From positions 62,001-126,000 of the forward strand of contig NZ_FORH01000004.1 in assembly GCF_900113955.1 (NCBI RefSeq): a DNA stretch of 64,000 nt, given 5' to 3'. The notes under the pieces were generated by a model. The model was not told the origin of the DNA. It did no database searches and worked only from the letters and a program-made list of their open reading frames with translations. The DNA is from Celeribacter neptunius. Its GTDB lineage: Bacteria > Pseudomonadota > Alphaproteobacteria > Rhodobacterales > Rhodobacteraceae. The first letter of the stretch is position 1. Each line of letters starts with the position of its first letter. Shown in pieces: positions 28,842 through 37,109 of this stretch. Both the position numbers and the translations under genes were made by a program.

Positions 28842-29837
28842 TCACGGCCGACCGAAATACTCGGGGATATGACGCACCGCGACAGCAATGATAATGGCCA
28901 GCGCCTGCACGAGGAGCTGCACGGAGGTTCCCGCACCGAGCGCGAGCACCATCTGGCCAAGCTGGGTCATGAAGAGGGCGGCGACACCGCTGGCGATCAC
29001 GCTGCCGCGCCCGCCGTTAAAGGGCGTGCCGCCGACCACCACCGCCGCGATGGCAGGCAGGAGGTAATCGACACCGGCGGTTTGCGAAGCAGAGCCGATG
29101 AAACCAGTGAAGAGCATGCCCGCGACGGCGAAACACAGCGAAGCGATGGCATAGGTCGCCACCTGATAGCGCAGGATCGGGATACCCGCCGCCGTCGCCG
29201 CCGCCGGATTGGCGCCCACCGCGACAAAGCGACGGCCCGGGATGGTGCGCTTGGTCACGATGCTGATCACGATAATGAAAAGCATGGCGAGAATGAGCGT
29301 CATCGGCACACCGAAGAGCTTCGCATGCGAGAACTCGGCCAGCTCGGCAGGCGCGGTCATCGGGCTACCGCCGGACACGGCGCGCACGGCCCCCATCAGG
29401 ATGGCATTCGTTGCCAGCGTCGTCACGATCGGCGTGATGTTGAGTTTCGCCACCAGCAAACCGTTGACGATGCCGATACCCAAGGCGATGGCCAGCGTCA
29501 GCGGCACCGCCAGAAGTGTCGAACCGGTGGTAAACCCGATCTGGGCGAACAACAGGCCGGCGATGGTCATCATGCCCGGCAGGGACATATCGAGACCGCG
29601 TTGCTGGATCACGATGGTCATGCCCACCGCCGTGATCGCGAGGATCGCGGCAAACGGCAGCATCGAACTGATCGCGGCAGGGCGCACAACGCCCGGCGCA
29701 ACAAAGCTGCACAGGATGAAAAGCGCAATCGTCCCACCCCAGATCCACGAAAATTCATTGAAGACCGTGGACTTGATCTGTTGGCCAAAGCTGGGCTGGG
29801 TCATGGTTTTTCTTTCTGTCGTCAGGGTCATGGTCAT
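28842..29837 (-). CDS. Sugar-type ABC transporter permease (RbsC family)
   Basis: Encodes 331 residues with about 8-10 membrane helices. The family blocks are GMTIVIQQRGLDMSLPGMMTI, AVGANPAAATAAGIP and the C-terminal AAVVVGGTPFNGGRGSVIASGVAALF. BPD_transp_2 permeases of this type import sugars, polyols or related ring compounds together with an RbsA-like ATPase. Its start overlaps the stop of the fused ATPase-permease gene by 4 bases, so the importer would use two different permease units, one of them fused to the ATPase. No binding protein is encoded in this operon. Confidence 0.9.
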   Translation of the reverse strand: MTMTLTTERKTMTQPSFGQQIKSTVFNEFSWIWGGTIALFILCSFVAPGVVRPAAISSMLPFAAILAITAVGMTIVIQQRGLDMSLPGMMTIAGLLFAQIGFTTGSTLLAVPLTLAIALGIGIVNGLLVAKLNITPIVTTLATNAILMGAVRAVSGGSPMTAPAELAEFSHAKLFGVPMTLILAMLFIIVISIVTKRTIPGRRFVAVGANPAAATAAGIPILRYQVATYAIASLCFAVAGMLFTGFIGSASQTAGVDYLLPAIAAVVVGGTPFNGGRGSVIASGVAALFMTQLGQMVLALGAGTSVQLLVQALAIIIAVAVRHIPEYFGRP

Positions 29838-32311
29838 GCCTGCACCACTTTCTCACGGCTCTTCGAGTAGAGCGCCACGGAGGCGAGGATGAGGAACCCG
29901 AGGAGATATTGCTGCCATTCCTGACTCAGGCGCAGGAAGACGGTGACCGAGTTCACCTGGGTGATGAAAATCGCGCCTAGAAGTGCGCCGATGAAGGACC
30001 CGCGCCCGCCAAAGAGGCTGGCGCCCCCGATCACCACCGCCGCGATGGAGCCCAGCGTGTAGCTGATGCCAGCGCGCGGATCGCCGATGCCGACCTGTGC
30101 GAACATGGTGATGGCGGCGAGACCGGCAAAGATCGAACAGCCGACATAGGCAATCAGGCGCACCATGACCGGACGAATCCCGGCGGTGCGCGCCGCTTCC
30201 TGACGCGACCCGAGACCGCGCATCGAAACGCCGAGGCTACGCCGGAACAGCACATATTCCATGACCAGCGCCAGCACGACAGCGGCGATGAAGGTCACGG
30301 GCACGATGCCCACCTTGGTGTTCAGCGCGTTCATCAACTGACCGTCCAGCATGCCTCCGGGCACCGGACGCAGGAACAGGGACACCGCCTGAACCGCCAT
30401 GAAGGTTGCGAGCGTGGCCACCATCGGGTGCAACCGCAGCCCCTCGACCAGCAGCCAGTTCACAAAGCCGACCACGGCCGCCACGACCAGCACGAGCATC
30501 CAGCCCAAGGCCTGATCCCCGCCCGCCGCGCCCGAGAGCAGGAAGAACGAGGCGACCACCTGCACCAGCCCCATCGTGGGCCCGACCGACAGGTCGATGC
30601 CACTGACGAGCATCAGGAATTGCTGGCCATAGGCGACGATCGCCAAAGTTGCAGCAAGCGTCATCATGTTCGAAAGGCTGCGCGGCGAGAGGTAGTACGG
30701 GTTCCACGCCCCGGCCACGGCGCCCAAGAGCGCAATCGCGAGGCCGACCATGATCAACGGCGCGCTGTTGCCCGCGGCCCATTTCCAGAAGGCGCCCAAG
30801 GATTTGTGATGCTTGTCACGCTGCTCGGTGGATTTGAGCACCGAGGCGGTGATGTTGTCCTCGGTCACACGATCGCCTGTGAGCATTTCCACCACGCGCC
30901 CGCGCGAGAAAATCGCCACATGATCGGACAGCCCGGCGACCTCCTGTTGGTCCGAAGACACGAGGATGACGGCGACACCGGCGCGGGCCGCCTCGCGGAT
31001 CACGCGGTAAATCTCCGCCCGCGCGCCAACATCGACGCCCTGGGTCGGTTCATCGACCAAAAGCACTTTCGGCTTCATCGCCAGAACACTCGAGAGCACA
31101 ACCTTTTGCTGATTGCCGCCAGAGAGCGACTGGATCGGGGTTTCGCCGTTCGGCGTCTTCACCGCGAATTGCCTGATCGCCTCGCGGGTCCGCCCCTGCT
31201 CAACACGGCTGCTGACCAGGCCCAGACGGGTGTCCTCATGCGCGCTGCGGATCGAGAAATTCTCGCGGATCGACAGTTCGGGAAAAATCCCCTCGCGATG
31301 GCGATCACCCGGCAGGTAGCTGATGCCAAGCGCCTTGGCGCCCTGGCTCGACCGGATCTGGATGTCCTTGCCGCTGAGCGTCAGATGGCCATGGCCGCGA
31401 TGGATGCCCGCAAGCGCGCGCATGAATTCGCGTTGCCCGTTGGCGTCGATCCCGGCAAGGCCGAGGATCTCGCCCGCCCGCACCTGAAGCGAGACATTGG
31501 AGAACCCCGGACCGGAGAACTCCTGCGTCGCCAGAACCGTTTCGTGATGACCGGGGGTGGCCTTGTCGGGGAAGGTCCGGTCGAGATCGCCACCGACGAT
31601 CAGAGAAACGATCTGATCTTCGTTCAACTCGCGGGCGGGATAGGTCCCCTGCCCCTCACCGTCGCGCAGCACCGTCAGACGGTCGGCGATGGCCTGCACT
31701 TCGCGAATGCGGTGCGAAATATAGACCACAGAGGCACCCCGCGCCGTCACCTTACGCACGCGATCAAAGAGACGTTTGACGTCCTCGGTCGCGAGGTGTT
31801 CGGTTGGCTCGTCGAGCACAAGAACCTTCGGCTCACATTCCAGCGCCTTGACGATTTCGACGATGAACCGCTGTTCCGGGTTCAGCGTCGTGATGTGATC
31901 GCGCGGGTCGATGGAGACATCGTCGCTCCAATGCAAAAGCAGCTTGCGCGCCCAGTCATTGAGCCCCGACAGGGAGGGTCTGCGCGCATGGGGCAGGCCG
32001 AGATAAAGGTTTTCCGCCACCGACAGATCCGGCATCAAGGCGGGTTCCTGGCGCACAATCGCCAGACCCAGCTCACGCGCCAGATCCGGGTCCGCCGACA
32101 CTTCAGTGCCGTCGATGCGCACCGTGCCTTCGGTCGCCTGCAAGGCCCCGGAAGCGACGCCCATCAGCGTGGATTTGCCCGCGCCGTTTTCCCCGACCAA
32201 CCCGTGCACCTCACCCGCCCGAACGTCGAACGTGATCTCGTGCAGCGCGCGAACGCCCGGGAAATGCTTGGAAACGCCCTGCATCTCCAGCAAAAGCTTC
32301 TCGCTTTGCAT
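29834..32311 (-). CDS. Fused ABC ATPase (two NBDs) and permease, RbsA-RbsC type
   Basis: Encodes 825 residues, about the sum of RbsA (~500) and RbsC (~320). Residues 1-495 hold two ATPase domains and residues ~515-825 a permease with VGGASLFGGRGSFIGALLG near its end. NBD1 has Walker A GENGAGKST (40-48) and Walker B VLVLDEPT (163-170), but its signature reads LNPEQ (143-147) where LS-x-G-Q is expected. NBD2 has the degenerate P-loop usual in RbsA (GIDANGQRE, 287-295) and an intact LSGGN (396-400). One composite ATP site should work and the other looks fully dead. It is the first gene of the six-gene operon and has a strong GGGGAGGAAA ribosome-binding site. Confidence 0.9.
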   Translation of the reverse strand: MQSEKLLLEMQGVSKHFPGVRALHEITFDVRAGEVHGLVGENGAGKSTLMGVASGALQATEGTVRIDGTEVSADPDLARELGLAIVRQEPALMPDLSVAENLYLGLPHARRPSLSGLNDWARKLLLHWSDDVSIDPRDHITTLNPEQRFIVEIVKALECEPKVLVLDEPTEHLATEDVKRLFDRVRKVTARGASVVYISHRIREVQAIADRLTVLRDGEGQGTYPARELNEDQIVSLIVGGDLDRTFPDKATPGHHETVLATQEFSGPGFSNVSLQVRAGEILGLAGIDANGQREFMRALAGIHRGHGHLTLSGKDIQIRSSQGAKALGISYLPGDRHREGIFPELSIRENFSIRSAHEDTRLGLVSSRVEQGRTREAIRQFAVKTPNGETPIQSLSGGNQQKVVLSSVLAMKPKVLLVDEPTQGVDVGARAEIYRVIREAARAGVAVILVSSDQQEVAGLSDHVAIFSRGRVVEMLTGDRVTEDNITASVLKSTEQRDKHHKSLGAFWKWAAGNSAPLIMVGLAIALLGAVAGAWNPYYLSPRSLSNMMTLAATLAIVAYGQQFLMLVSGIDLSVGPTMGLVQVVASFFLLSGAAGGDQALGWMLVLVVAAVVGFVNWLLVEGLRLHPMVATLATFMAVQAVSLFLRPVPGGMLDGQLMNALNTKVGIVPVTFIAAVVLALVMEYVLFRRSLGVSMRGLGSRQEAARTAGIRPVMVRLIAYVGCSIFAGLAAITMFAQVGIGDPRAGISYTLGSIAAVVIGGASLFGGRGSFIGALLGAIFITQVNSVTVFLRLSQEWQQYLLGFLILASVALYSKSREKVVQA

Positions 32312-32714
32312 AAATTTCCTCCCCTGTACGTGACGCCCGAATGCGTGCCACGCGCCCTGCTCGCCGATGCGAGAGGGTCGCCCAAGCGAGCCGGTGCGTC
32401 TTCTCCTTCCGAAGGTGTTCCACGACTGGCGTGATCACCAAATTCTCCTCCCTTAAAATTTCCCTATAGCAAATAGATTTGTCAATATAATATAGCATGT
32501 GGAATGATATTTTCGCCGAATACAGAGAATTATTCTTAGGAATCAGGCCTTTAATTTCCCCAAAACAGCTTTGCCTATGATCATGTTGCGCCCGCAAAGA
32601 GAGTTTTTACTTGGCATCATGCATAAATTTGCTTAAATCAAACTTATTCGCTATTTCCAAATATGAGATTCTGCGAGGAGCAGAGCCTGTTTGGACAACC
32701 TTTAGGGAGGGATC
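32312..32714. other. Divergent promoter region between the ABC operon and the SDR/FAD operon
   Basis: These 403 bases separate two diverging operons. The centre (32455-32560) is markedly AT-rich. It holds the 18-base element shared with the GMC promoter (separate entry) and the small palindrome AGAAT-T-ATTCT at 32526-32536. On the minus strand a second ribosome-binding-like GGGAGGAG precedes a GTG at 32438; the frame behind it runs into the ABC gene in another phase and has no recognisable product, so I did not call a gene. Confidence 0.6.
32469..32486 (-). promoter_or_regulatory. Promoter/operator element shared with the GMC operon
   Basis: Read on the minus strand the sequence is ATTGACAAATCTATTTGC, which matches ATTGACTAAACAATTAGC upstream of the GMC gene (45642-45625) at 14 of 18 positions. 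It contains TTGACA and lies 158 bases upstream of the ABC ATPase start. It may be a -35 region plus a regulator site; an IclR protein is a candidate binder. Confidence 0.45.
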
Positions 32715-33470
32715 ATGGAGGGAATCACAGGAGCGGTTGCCGTCGTCACCGGCGCGGCGCAGGGCAATGGGCGCGCCATTGCTCTTGGGCTCGCGGGCCA
32801 GGGCGCCAAAGTTATCGCATGCGACATTCAACAAGAGGCCGTTGCCAAAGTGGCCCAGGAGATTGTTGATGCCGGCGGAGAGGCCATCGGCGTCGCACTC
32901 GACATCACAGATCGCGCGAGCTGTCAGGCCGCCGCCGAGGCGACCCGCGCCGCCTTTGGTGCCCCTGCGTCGATCCTGATCAACAACGCGGGCATTATTC
33001 GCCGCACCCTGCCGGACAGCGACACGTTCGAGGCCGACTGGGACGCCGTGATGAATGTCAACGCAACCGGCCAGATCAACATGGTGCAGGCACTCCGGAC
33101 CCAGCTCATCGAGAGCAAGGGCCGCATCGTCAACCTCGGCTCGATCATGTCGGTGGCGGCCAACCCGGGCCTCGTCGCCTATGCCGCCTCGAAAGGCGCC
33201 GTGCTGCAGATGACCCGCGCCCTGGCCCATGATCTGGCCGAGCACGGCATTCGCGTGAATGCGCTCGCGCCCGGCGTCATCGAGACCCCGATGACCGTCG
33301 CCACCCGCGACAACCCCGAAGCCATCGGCCGCTTCATGGCGCATACGCCCATGAAACGTCCGGGCAAACCCGAAGAACTCGTCGGACCGGTGCTGTTTCT
33401 CGCTTCTGACGCATCCAGCTACGTGACCGGGGCATTGCTGCCGGTCGACGGCGGCTATCTCGCCGCCTAA
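32715..33470 (+). CDS. SDR-family dehydrogenase, copy A
   Basis: Encodes 251 residues with a GGGAGGG ribosome-binding site. It is a classical SDR with TGAAQGNGRAIA, DITDR at the adenine pocket, NNAGI, LGSIMS (Ser), YAASKGA (Tyr-x3-Lys) and the end LPVDGGYLAA. The acidic CDI after strand 2 suggests NAD preference. It is a paralogue of the SDR at 57725-58492, sharing the unusual GAAQGNG and the RFMAHTPM-type block. It starts a two-gene operon with the KstD-like flavoprotein 11 bases downstream, so the alcohol/ketone it handles is probably the flavoprotein's substrate. Confidence 0.88.
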   Translation: MEGITGAVAVVTGAAQGNGRAIALGLAGQGAKVIACDIQQEAVAKVAQEIVDAGGEAIGVALDITDRASCQAAAEATRAAFGAPASILINNAGIIRRTLPDSDTFEADWDAVMNVNATGQINMVQALRTQLIESKGRIVNLGSIMSVAANPGLVAYAASKGAVLQMTRALAHDLAEHGIRVNALAPGVIETPMTVATRDNPEAIGRFMAHTPMKRPGKPEELVGPVLFLASDASSYVTGALLPVDGGYLAA

Positions 33471-33481
33471 CGGAGGACCCC

Positions 33482-35191
33482 ATGAAACATCAAGAAGTAG
33501 ATGTCCTTGTCGTCGGCTCTGGCGCCGGCGGACTTTCCACCGCCGTCTCTGCGGCCCATCGCGGTCTCAAGGTGATCGTGGCCGAAAAGGAATCCGTCTT
33601 TGGCGGCACCACGGCGCGCTCCGGCGGCTGGAGCTGGATTCCCAACAACGCCCCCGGCAAACGCGCGGGCGTCGAGGACAGCGTGGACAAGGCCCGCGCC
33701 TATCTCAAGCACGAAACCGGCGATCATTACGATTCCGCCAAGGTCGAAGCCTTCCTCGAAGCCGGCCCGAAAGCTGTCGATTTCTTTGAAAACAAGACCG
33801 CGCTGCAATTCGATCTCGGCCCGACATTCTCGGATTATCACCCGACGGCCCCCGGCGGCCTCGACGGCGGTCGCTCGATCGTGGCCCGGCCTTTTGATGG
33901 GCGCGATCTTGGCAAGGAAATCAAACGCCTGCGTCCGCCCCTTCGCGAAATCACCGTGCTCGGCATGATGATCGGCTCGGGCAAGGAATTGCTGCATTTC
34001 TTCAACGTAACGCGTTCGCCGATCTCGGCCCTGTTCGTCACCGGGCTGGTGGCGAAATTCGCCCGCGACGTGACCTTTCACGGCCGCTCCATGCGTCTGA
34101 TGAACGGCAACGCCCTGATCGCGCGTCTGGCGAAATCCTGTTTCGACAAGAATGTGCCGATCTGGACCTCTTCACCGGTGAAATCGCTTCTGCGCAATGA
34201 CGACGGCAGCATCAAAGGCGCCATCGTGAACCGCCCCGACGGTCCGGTGGAGATCATCGCCCGCAAGGGTGTGGTTCTGGCCGCGGGCGGCTTTCCGCAG
34301 GATGCCGTGCGCCGCAAGGAGCTTATGCCGCATGCGCCCTCGGGCCACGAACACGTTTCCCCCGCCCCTCCGGGCAACACCGGCGACGGGCTGCGTCTGG
34401 CGGAAAGCGCCGGCGCGTCGATCAAGACCGACCTGCCGAACTCCGCCGCCTGGGTGCCGGTCTCACGCCCGCCGATGGGCAACGGACTTTTGGGCACCTT
34501 CCCGCATTTCGTGGACCGCTCCAAACCGGGTGTGATCGCCGTGACCCGCTCGGGCAAACGCTTCGTAAACGAGGCGCAGAGCTATCACGACTTCTGTCAG
34601 GCCATGGTCAAGCGGTGTCGCGAAGAGGATGGCCCCGACGGCGAGCTGGCCGCGTGGTTCGTCGCGGATCACCGCACCTTCCGCAAATACGGTCTCGGTT
34701 TCGCGAAACCCGCGCCGGTGCCCTATAAATCGCTGATCAAACAGGGCTATCTGATCCAGGGCAAGACCATCCGTGATCTGGCCGAACAGATCGGTGCCGA
34801 TCCGGCGCAGATGGAGCGCACGGTGGCCGAGTTCAACAAACATGCCGTCAAAGGCGAGGACCCGGAGTTCGGCAAGGGCTCGACCGCTTACAACCGCTCA
34901 CTCGGCGACCCGGATCACAAGCCGAACCCCTGCGTGGCGCCGGTCAAAAAGGGCCCGTTCTACGCGGTGCGCCTCTATGTCGGCGATCTCGGCACTTTTG
35001 CAGGCATGAAGACCAACGAGTACAGCCAGGTGCTCAGCGAAGACGGCAAGCCCATCGGTGGCCTTTATGCGGCTGGCAACGATGCGGCCTCGATCATGGG
35101 TGGCAACTACCCGGGTGGCGGCATCACCCTCGGGCCGGCTCTGACCTTTGGCTATATCGCGGCACGCCATATGGCCGGCGCGAACAGCTGA
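33482..35191 (+). CDS. KstD-like FAD-dependent dehydrogenase, copy A
   Basis: Encodes 569 residues. It is an FAD_binding_2 protein of the fumarate reductase/3-ketosteroid-delta1-dehydrogenase group: VGSGAGG (11-17), EKESVFGGTTARSGGWSWIPNN near the N-terminus, RFVNEAQSYHDF in the middle and GNYPGGGITLGP near the C-terminus. Tyr543 and Gly547 keep the Y-x3-G spacing of the KstD catalytic Tyr/Gly pair, which polarises a ring ketone for 1,2-desaturation. The family covers ketosteroids and also smaller cyclic ketones. A paralogue lies at 55950-57680. No other steroid-degradation genes are visible, so a smaller alicyclic ketone is a reasonable guess. Confidence 0.85.
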   Translation: MKHQEVDVLVVGSGAGGLSTAVSAAHRGLKVIVAEKESVFGGTTARSGGWSWIPNNAPGKRAGVEDSVDKARAYLKHETGDHYDSAKVEAFLEAGPKAVDFFENKTALQFDLGPTFSDYHPTAPGGLDGGRSIVARPFDGRDLGKEIKRLRPPLREITVLGMMIGSGKELLHFFNVTRSPISALFVTGLVAKFARDVTFHGRSMRLMNGNALIARLAKSCFDKNVPIWTSSPVKSLLRNDDGSIKGAIVNRPDGPVEIIARKGVVLAAGGFPQDAVRRKELMPHAPSGHEHVSPAPPGNTGDGLRLAESAGASIKTDLPNSAAWVPVSRPPMGNGLLGTFPHFVDRSKPGVIAVTRSGKRFVNEAQSYHDFCQAMVKRCREEDGPDGELAAWFVADHRTFRKYGLGFAKPAPVPYKSLIKQGYLIQGKTIRDLAEQIGADPAQMERTVAEFNKHAVKGEDPEFGKGSTAYNRSLGDPDHKPNPCVAPVKKGPFYAVRLYVGDLGTFAGMKTNEYSQVLSEDGKPIGGLYAAGNDAASIMGGNYPGGGITLGPALTFGYIAARHMAGANS

Positions 35192-35214
35192 CGCCGCCAA
35201 GCTACCTCCCACAA

Positions 35215-35248
35215 AGCCCCGCCGAAGACATTCGGCGGGGCTTTTTTT
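35215..35248 (+). terminator. Intrinsic terminator after the KstD-like gene
   Basis: AGCCCCGCCGAA (35215-35226) pairs perfectly with TTCGGCGGGGCT (35231-35242) around a 4-base loop, followed by a run of T to 35248. It closes the SDR-A/FAD-A operon. Confidence 0.92.
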
Positions 35249-35337
35249 GTGTTCTGCACGTCGCCAGGGCAAACACGGGAACAAAAAACAGGCGCAGTCT
35301 CCCGCGCCTGTATGCTCCGCACAAAGCTATCTGAAGC

Positions 35338-35880
35338 TCAACTGTCTTCAAATTCCTTGGCATGCAACCAGTCGGCATGTTTCGGCGCTTTCTTGGTCTT
35401 GCTCCATTCTTCGAGCATGTCCCATTTCACCGCATCGAGACGTTCGAGGTTCTTGTCCTGCTCCGGGTTCGGCGCCGCCAATTCGACACGATGGCCGTTC
35501 GGGTCGAAGAAATAGATCGAGTCAAAGATCGTATGATCCGTGACCCCCAGAACCTCGACGCCGTTGGCTTCGAGATGCTCCTTGAACTCGACCAACGTGT
35601 CGCGATCCTTCACCTGGAAGGCGATGTGCTGCACCCAGATCGGCGTGTTCTCGTCGCGGCCCATTTCCGGCTTCGTCGGCAGTTCGAAAAACGCGAGGAT
35701 ATTACCGTCGCCCGCATCGAGGAAAAGGTGCATATAGGGGTCCGGCTCGTGGGTCGAGGGCACCTGGTCCTCGGCGATGGCGAGGATGAAATCCATATTC
35801 AGCATCTTGGTGTAGAATTCGACCGTCTCCTTGGCGTCTTTACAGCGGTAGGCGACGTGGTGAATGCGTTCGACTTTCAT
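35338..35880 (-). CDS. VOC-family (glyoxalase/extradiol dioxygenase fold) protein
   Basis: Encodes 180 residues from ATG 35880. Two beta-alpha-beta-beta-beta modules are visible. Likely metal ligands are His in RIHHVAYRC, His in WVQHIAFQV and Glu in GHRVELAAP, the usual VOC arrangement. Members are dioxygenases, isomerases or lyases on small oxygenated compounds; the reaction here is not evident. It is a single-gene unit with a perfect 20-base palindrome covering its presumed transcription start, shared with the hmgA and hydroxylase promoters. It therefore probably belongs to the same aromatic regulon. Confidence 0.82.
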   Translation of the reverse strand: MKVERIHHVAYRCKDAKETVEFYTKMLNMDFILAIAEDQVPSTHEPDPYMHLFLDAGDGNILAFFELPTKPEMGRDENTPIWVQHIAFQVKDRDTLVEFKEHLEANGVEVLGVTDHTIFDSIYFFDPNGHRVELAAPNPEQDKNLERLDAVKWDMLEEWSKTKKAPKHADWLHAKEFEDS

Positions 35881-35893
35881 GGTCCGATCTCCA

Positions 35894-35913
35894 TTAGTTG
35901 CATATGCAACTAA
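35894..35913. promoter_or_regulatory. Perfect 20-base palindrome, candidate MarR operator
   Basis: TTAGTTGCATATGCAACTAA is a perfect inverted repeat that starts 14 bases upstream of the VOC start codon. Its core GTTGC-N4-GCAAC (35897-35910) recurs at 40413, 58590 and 60020. The position suggests repression by blocking transcription start. Confidence 0.8.
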
Positions 35914-35992
35914 TTTACAGAAGCGCCCCGTCGCCCCATTTGACACAGATCAATTTGCCAAAAATAAATCAGTTCGCATTTAGCAAATAAAA

Positions 35993-36019
35993 AACGGCAC
36001 CCCGGCCCGGGATGCCGTT
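35993..36019 (-). terminator. Intrinsic terminator of the hmgA-maiA-fahA-MBL operon
   Basis: AACGGCA (35993-35999) pairs with TGCCGTT (36013-36019), with the GC-rich middle (CCCCGG/CCGGGA) extending the stem apart from one mismatch. Six A residues on the left give the U-run on the minus strand, about 120 bases past the MBL stop. Confidence 0.82.
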
Positions 36020-36138
36020 AGAAATTTTGTTAAAACAGGCGGTTCTGGAAGGGCCTGCCGACGATGTCGCCCCCCCCCCTTACCCAGAGCTCCGCCCACT
36101 CGGCGCTCGGACCGTCCACAGGACGGTCCAGTCACACC

Positions 36139-37089
36139 TCAGCCCTGAAGCTCTTCCCACATCTCGCGGTCGCGCTCTGCGGTCCAGACGCGCGGCGTGT
36201 CGATGCCACGCGCTTCGTCATAGGCGCGCGCGACGTTGAACGGCAGGCAGTGCTCGTAGATCGCGTAATCGCCGAACTTCTCGTCACAAGAGGCGCGCAC
36301 AGCATCCCAAGCCTCTTTCAGAGAGCCGCCGCGCGCCACGATCCGGGCGACAGGTGCATAGGTGCTGTCGACGAAATCGCGGGTTGCGGCAATCGCCTTG
36401 CTCACCATCTCTTCGCCAACCAGCGCGTCGCCACGGCCCGGCGCGATGCTCTTCGGCTTATAGGCCGCGATGGCGTCGAGCGTGCCACCCCAGTCGCCGA
36501 AATGCCCGTCGCCGCAGTAGCAGGCCGAGTGATATTCGACGATGTCACCGGTGAACATCACCTCCTGATCCGGCACCCAGATCACCGCATCGCCCGCCGT
36601 ATGCGCACGGCCCAGCGTCATGATATCGACCCGGCGTTTGCCGAGGTACACGGTCATCTTGTCACGAAACGTCGTGGTCGGACGCGTCAGGCCGGGGATT
36701 TCCTCATGGCCCTGAAACAGGCGCGGGAAGCGACCGAACTCGCTGTCCCAGTCTTCCTGACCGCGCTCTTCGACCATCCCGGCGGCTTTTTCCGACATGA
36801 TGATCTCGCGCGCGCCATAGGCGCTGGCGCCCAGCACCCGCACGGCATGATAGTGGGTCAGAACAACGTGGCTGATCGGTTTATCGGTGACCGTGCGGAC
36901 ACACTCGATCACCTTGCGGGCGAGACGCGGCGTGGCCTGGGCCTCGACAATCATCACGCTCTCGTCGCCGATGATGACGCCGGTGTTCGGATCCCCCTCG
37001 GCGGTGAAGGCATAAAGCCCCTCACCCACCTCGGTGAAGCTCACCGTTTTTTCTTCCAAGTCACCTTGGCTTGCGAATGCTTTCGCCAT
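36139..37089 (-). CDS. MBL-fold protein with only the Zn1-type site kept
   Basis: Encodes 316 residues of the metallo-beta-lactamase fold. The usual HxHxDH reads THYHAVR: H79 and H81 are present, but the Asp and third His are V83 and R84. H163 (RAHTAGD) and D182 (FTGDIVE) are present, and the last His site reads PGRGD (R219). Thus the three-His Zn1 site is complete and most Zn2 ligands are lost. The gene is last in the hmgA operon, 20 bases after fahA, so a role in homogentisate-linked metabolism, perhaps hydrolysis of a lactone or thioester, is likely but unproven. Confidence 0.82.
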   Translation of the reverse strand: MAKAFASQGDLEEKTVSFTEVGEGLYAFTAEGDPNTGVIIGDESVMIVEAQATPRLARKVIECVRTVTDKPISHVVLTHYHAVRVLGASAYGAREIIMSEKAAGMVEERGQEDWDSEFGRFPRLFQGHEEIPGLTRPTTTFRDKMTVYLGKRRVDIMTLGRAHTAGDAVIWVPDQEVMFTGDIVEYHSACYCGDGHFGDWGGTLDAIAAYKPKSIAPGRGDALVGEEMVSKAIAATRDFVDSTYAPVARIVARGGSLKEAWDAVRASCDEKFGDYAIYEHCLPFNVARAYDEARGIDTPRVWTAERDREMWEELQG

Positions 37090-37109
37090 GTATTTTACTC
37101 CTAATGTTT

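Noticed and set aside
30428-32434. A 668-codon open frame on the plus strand
   Set aside because: It is antisense to the ABC fusion gene and has no recognisable domain.
32211-32438. A GTG start with strong GGGAGGAG upstream of the ABC gene, possible leader or remnant of a binding-protein gene
   Set aside because: The encoded residues do not resemble a signal peptide or the binding protein at 42725, and the frame runs into the ABC gene in a different phase.
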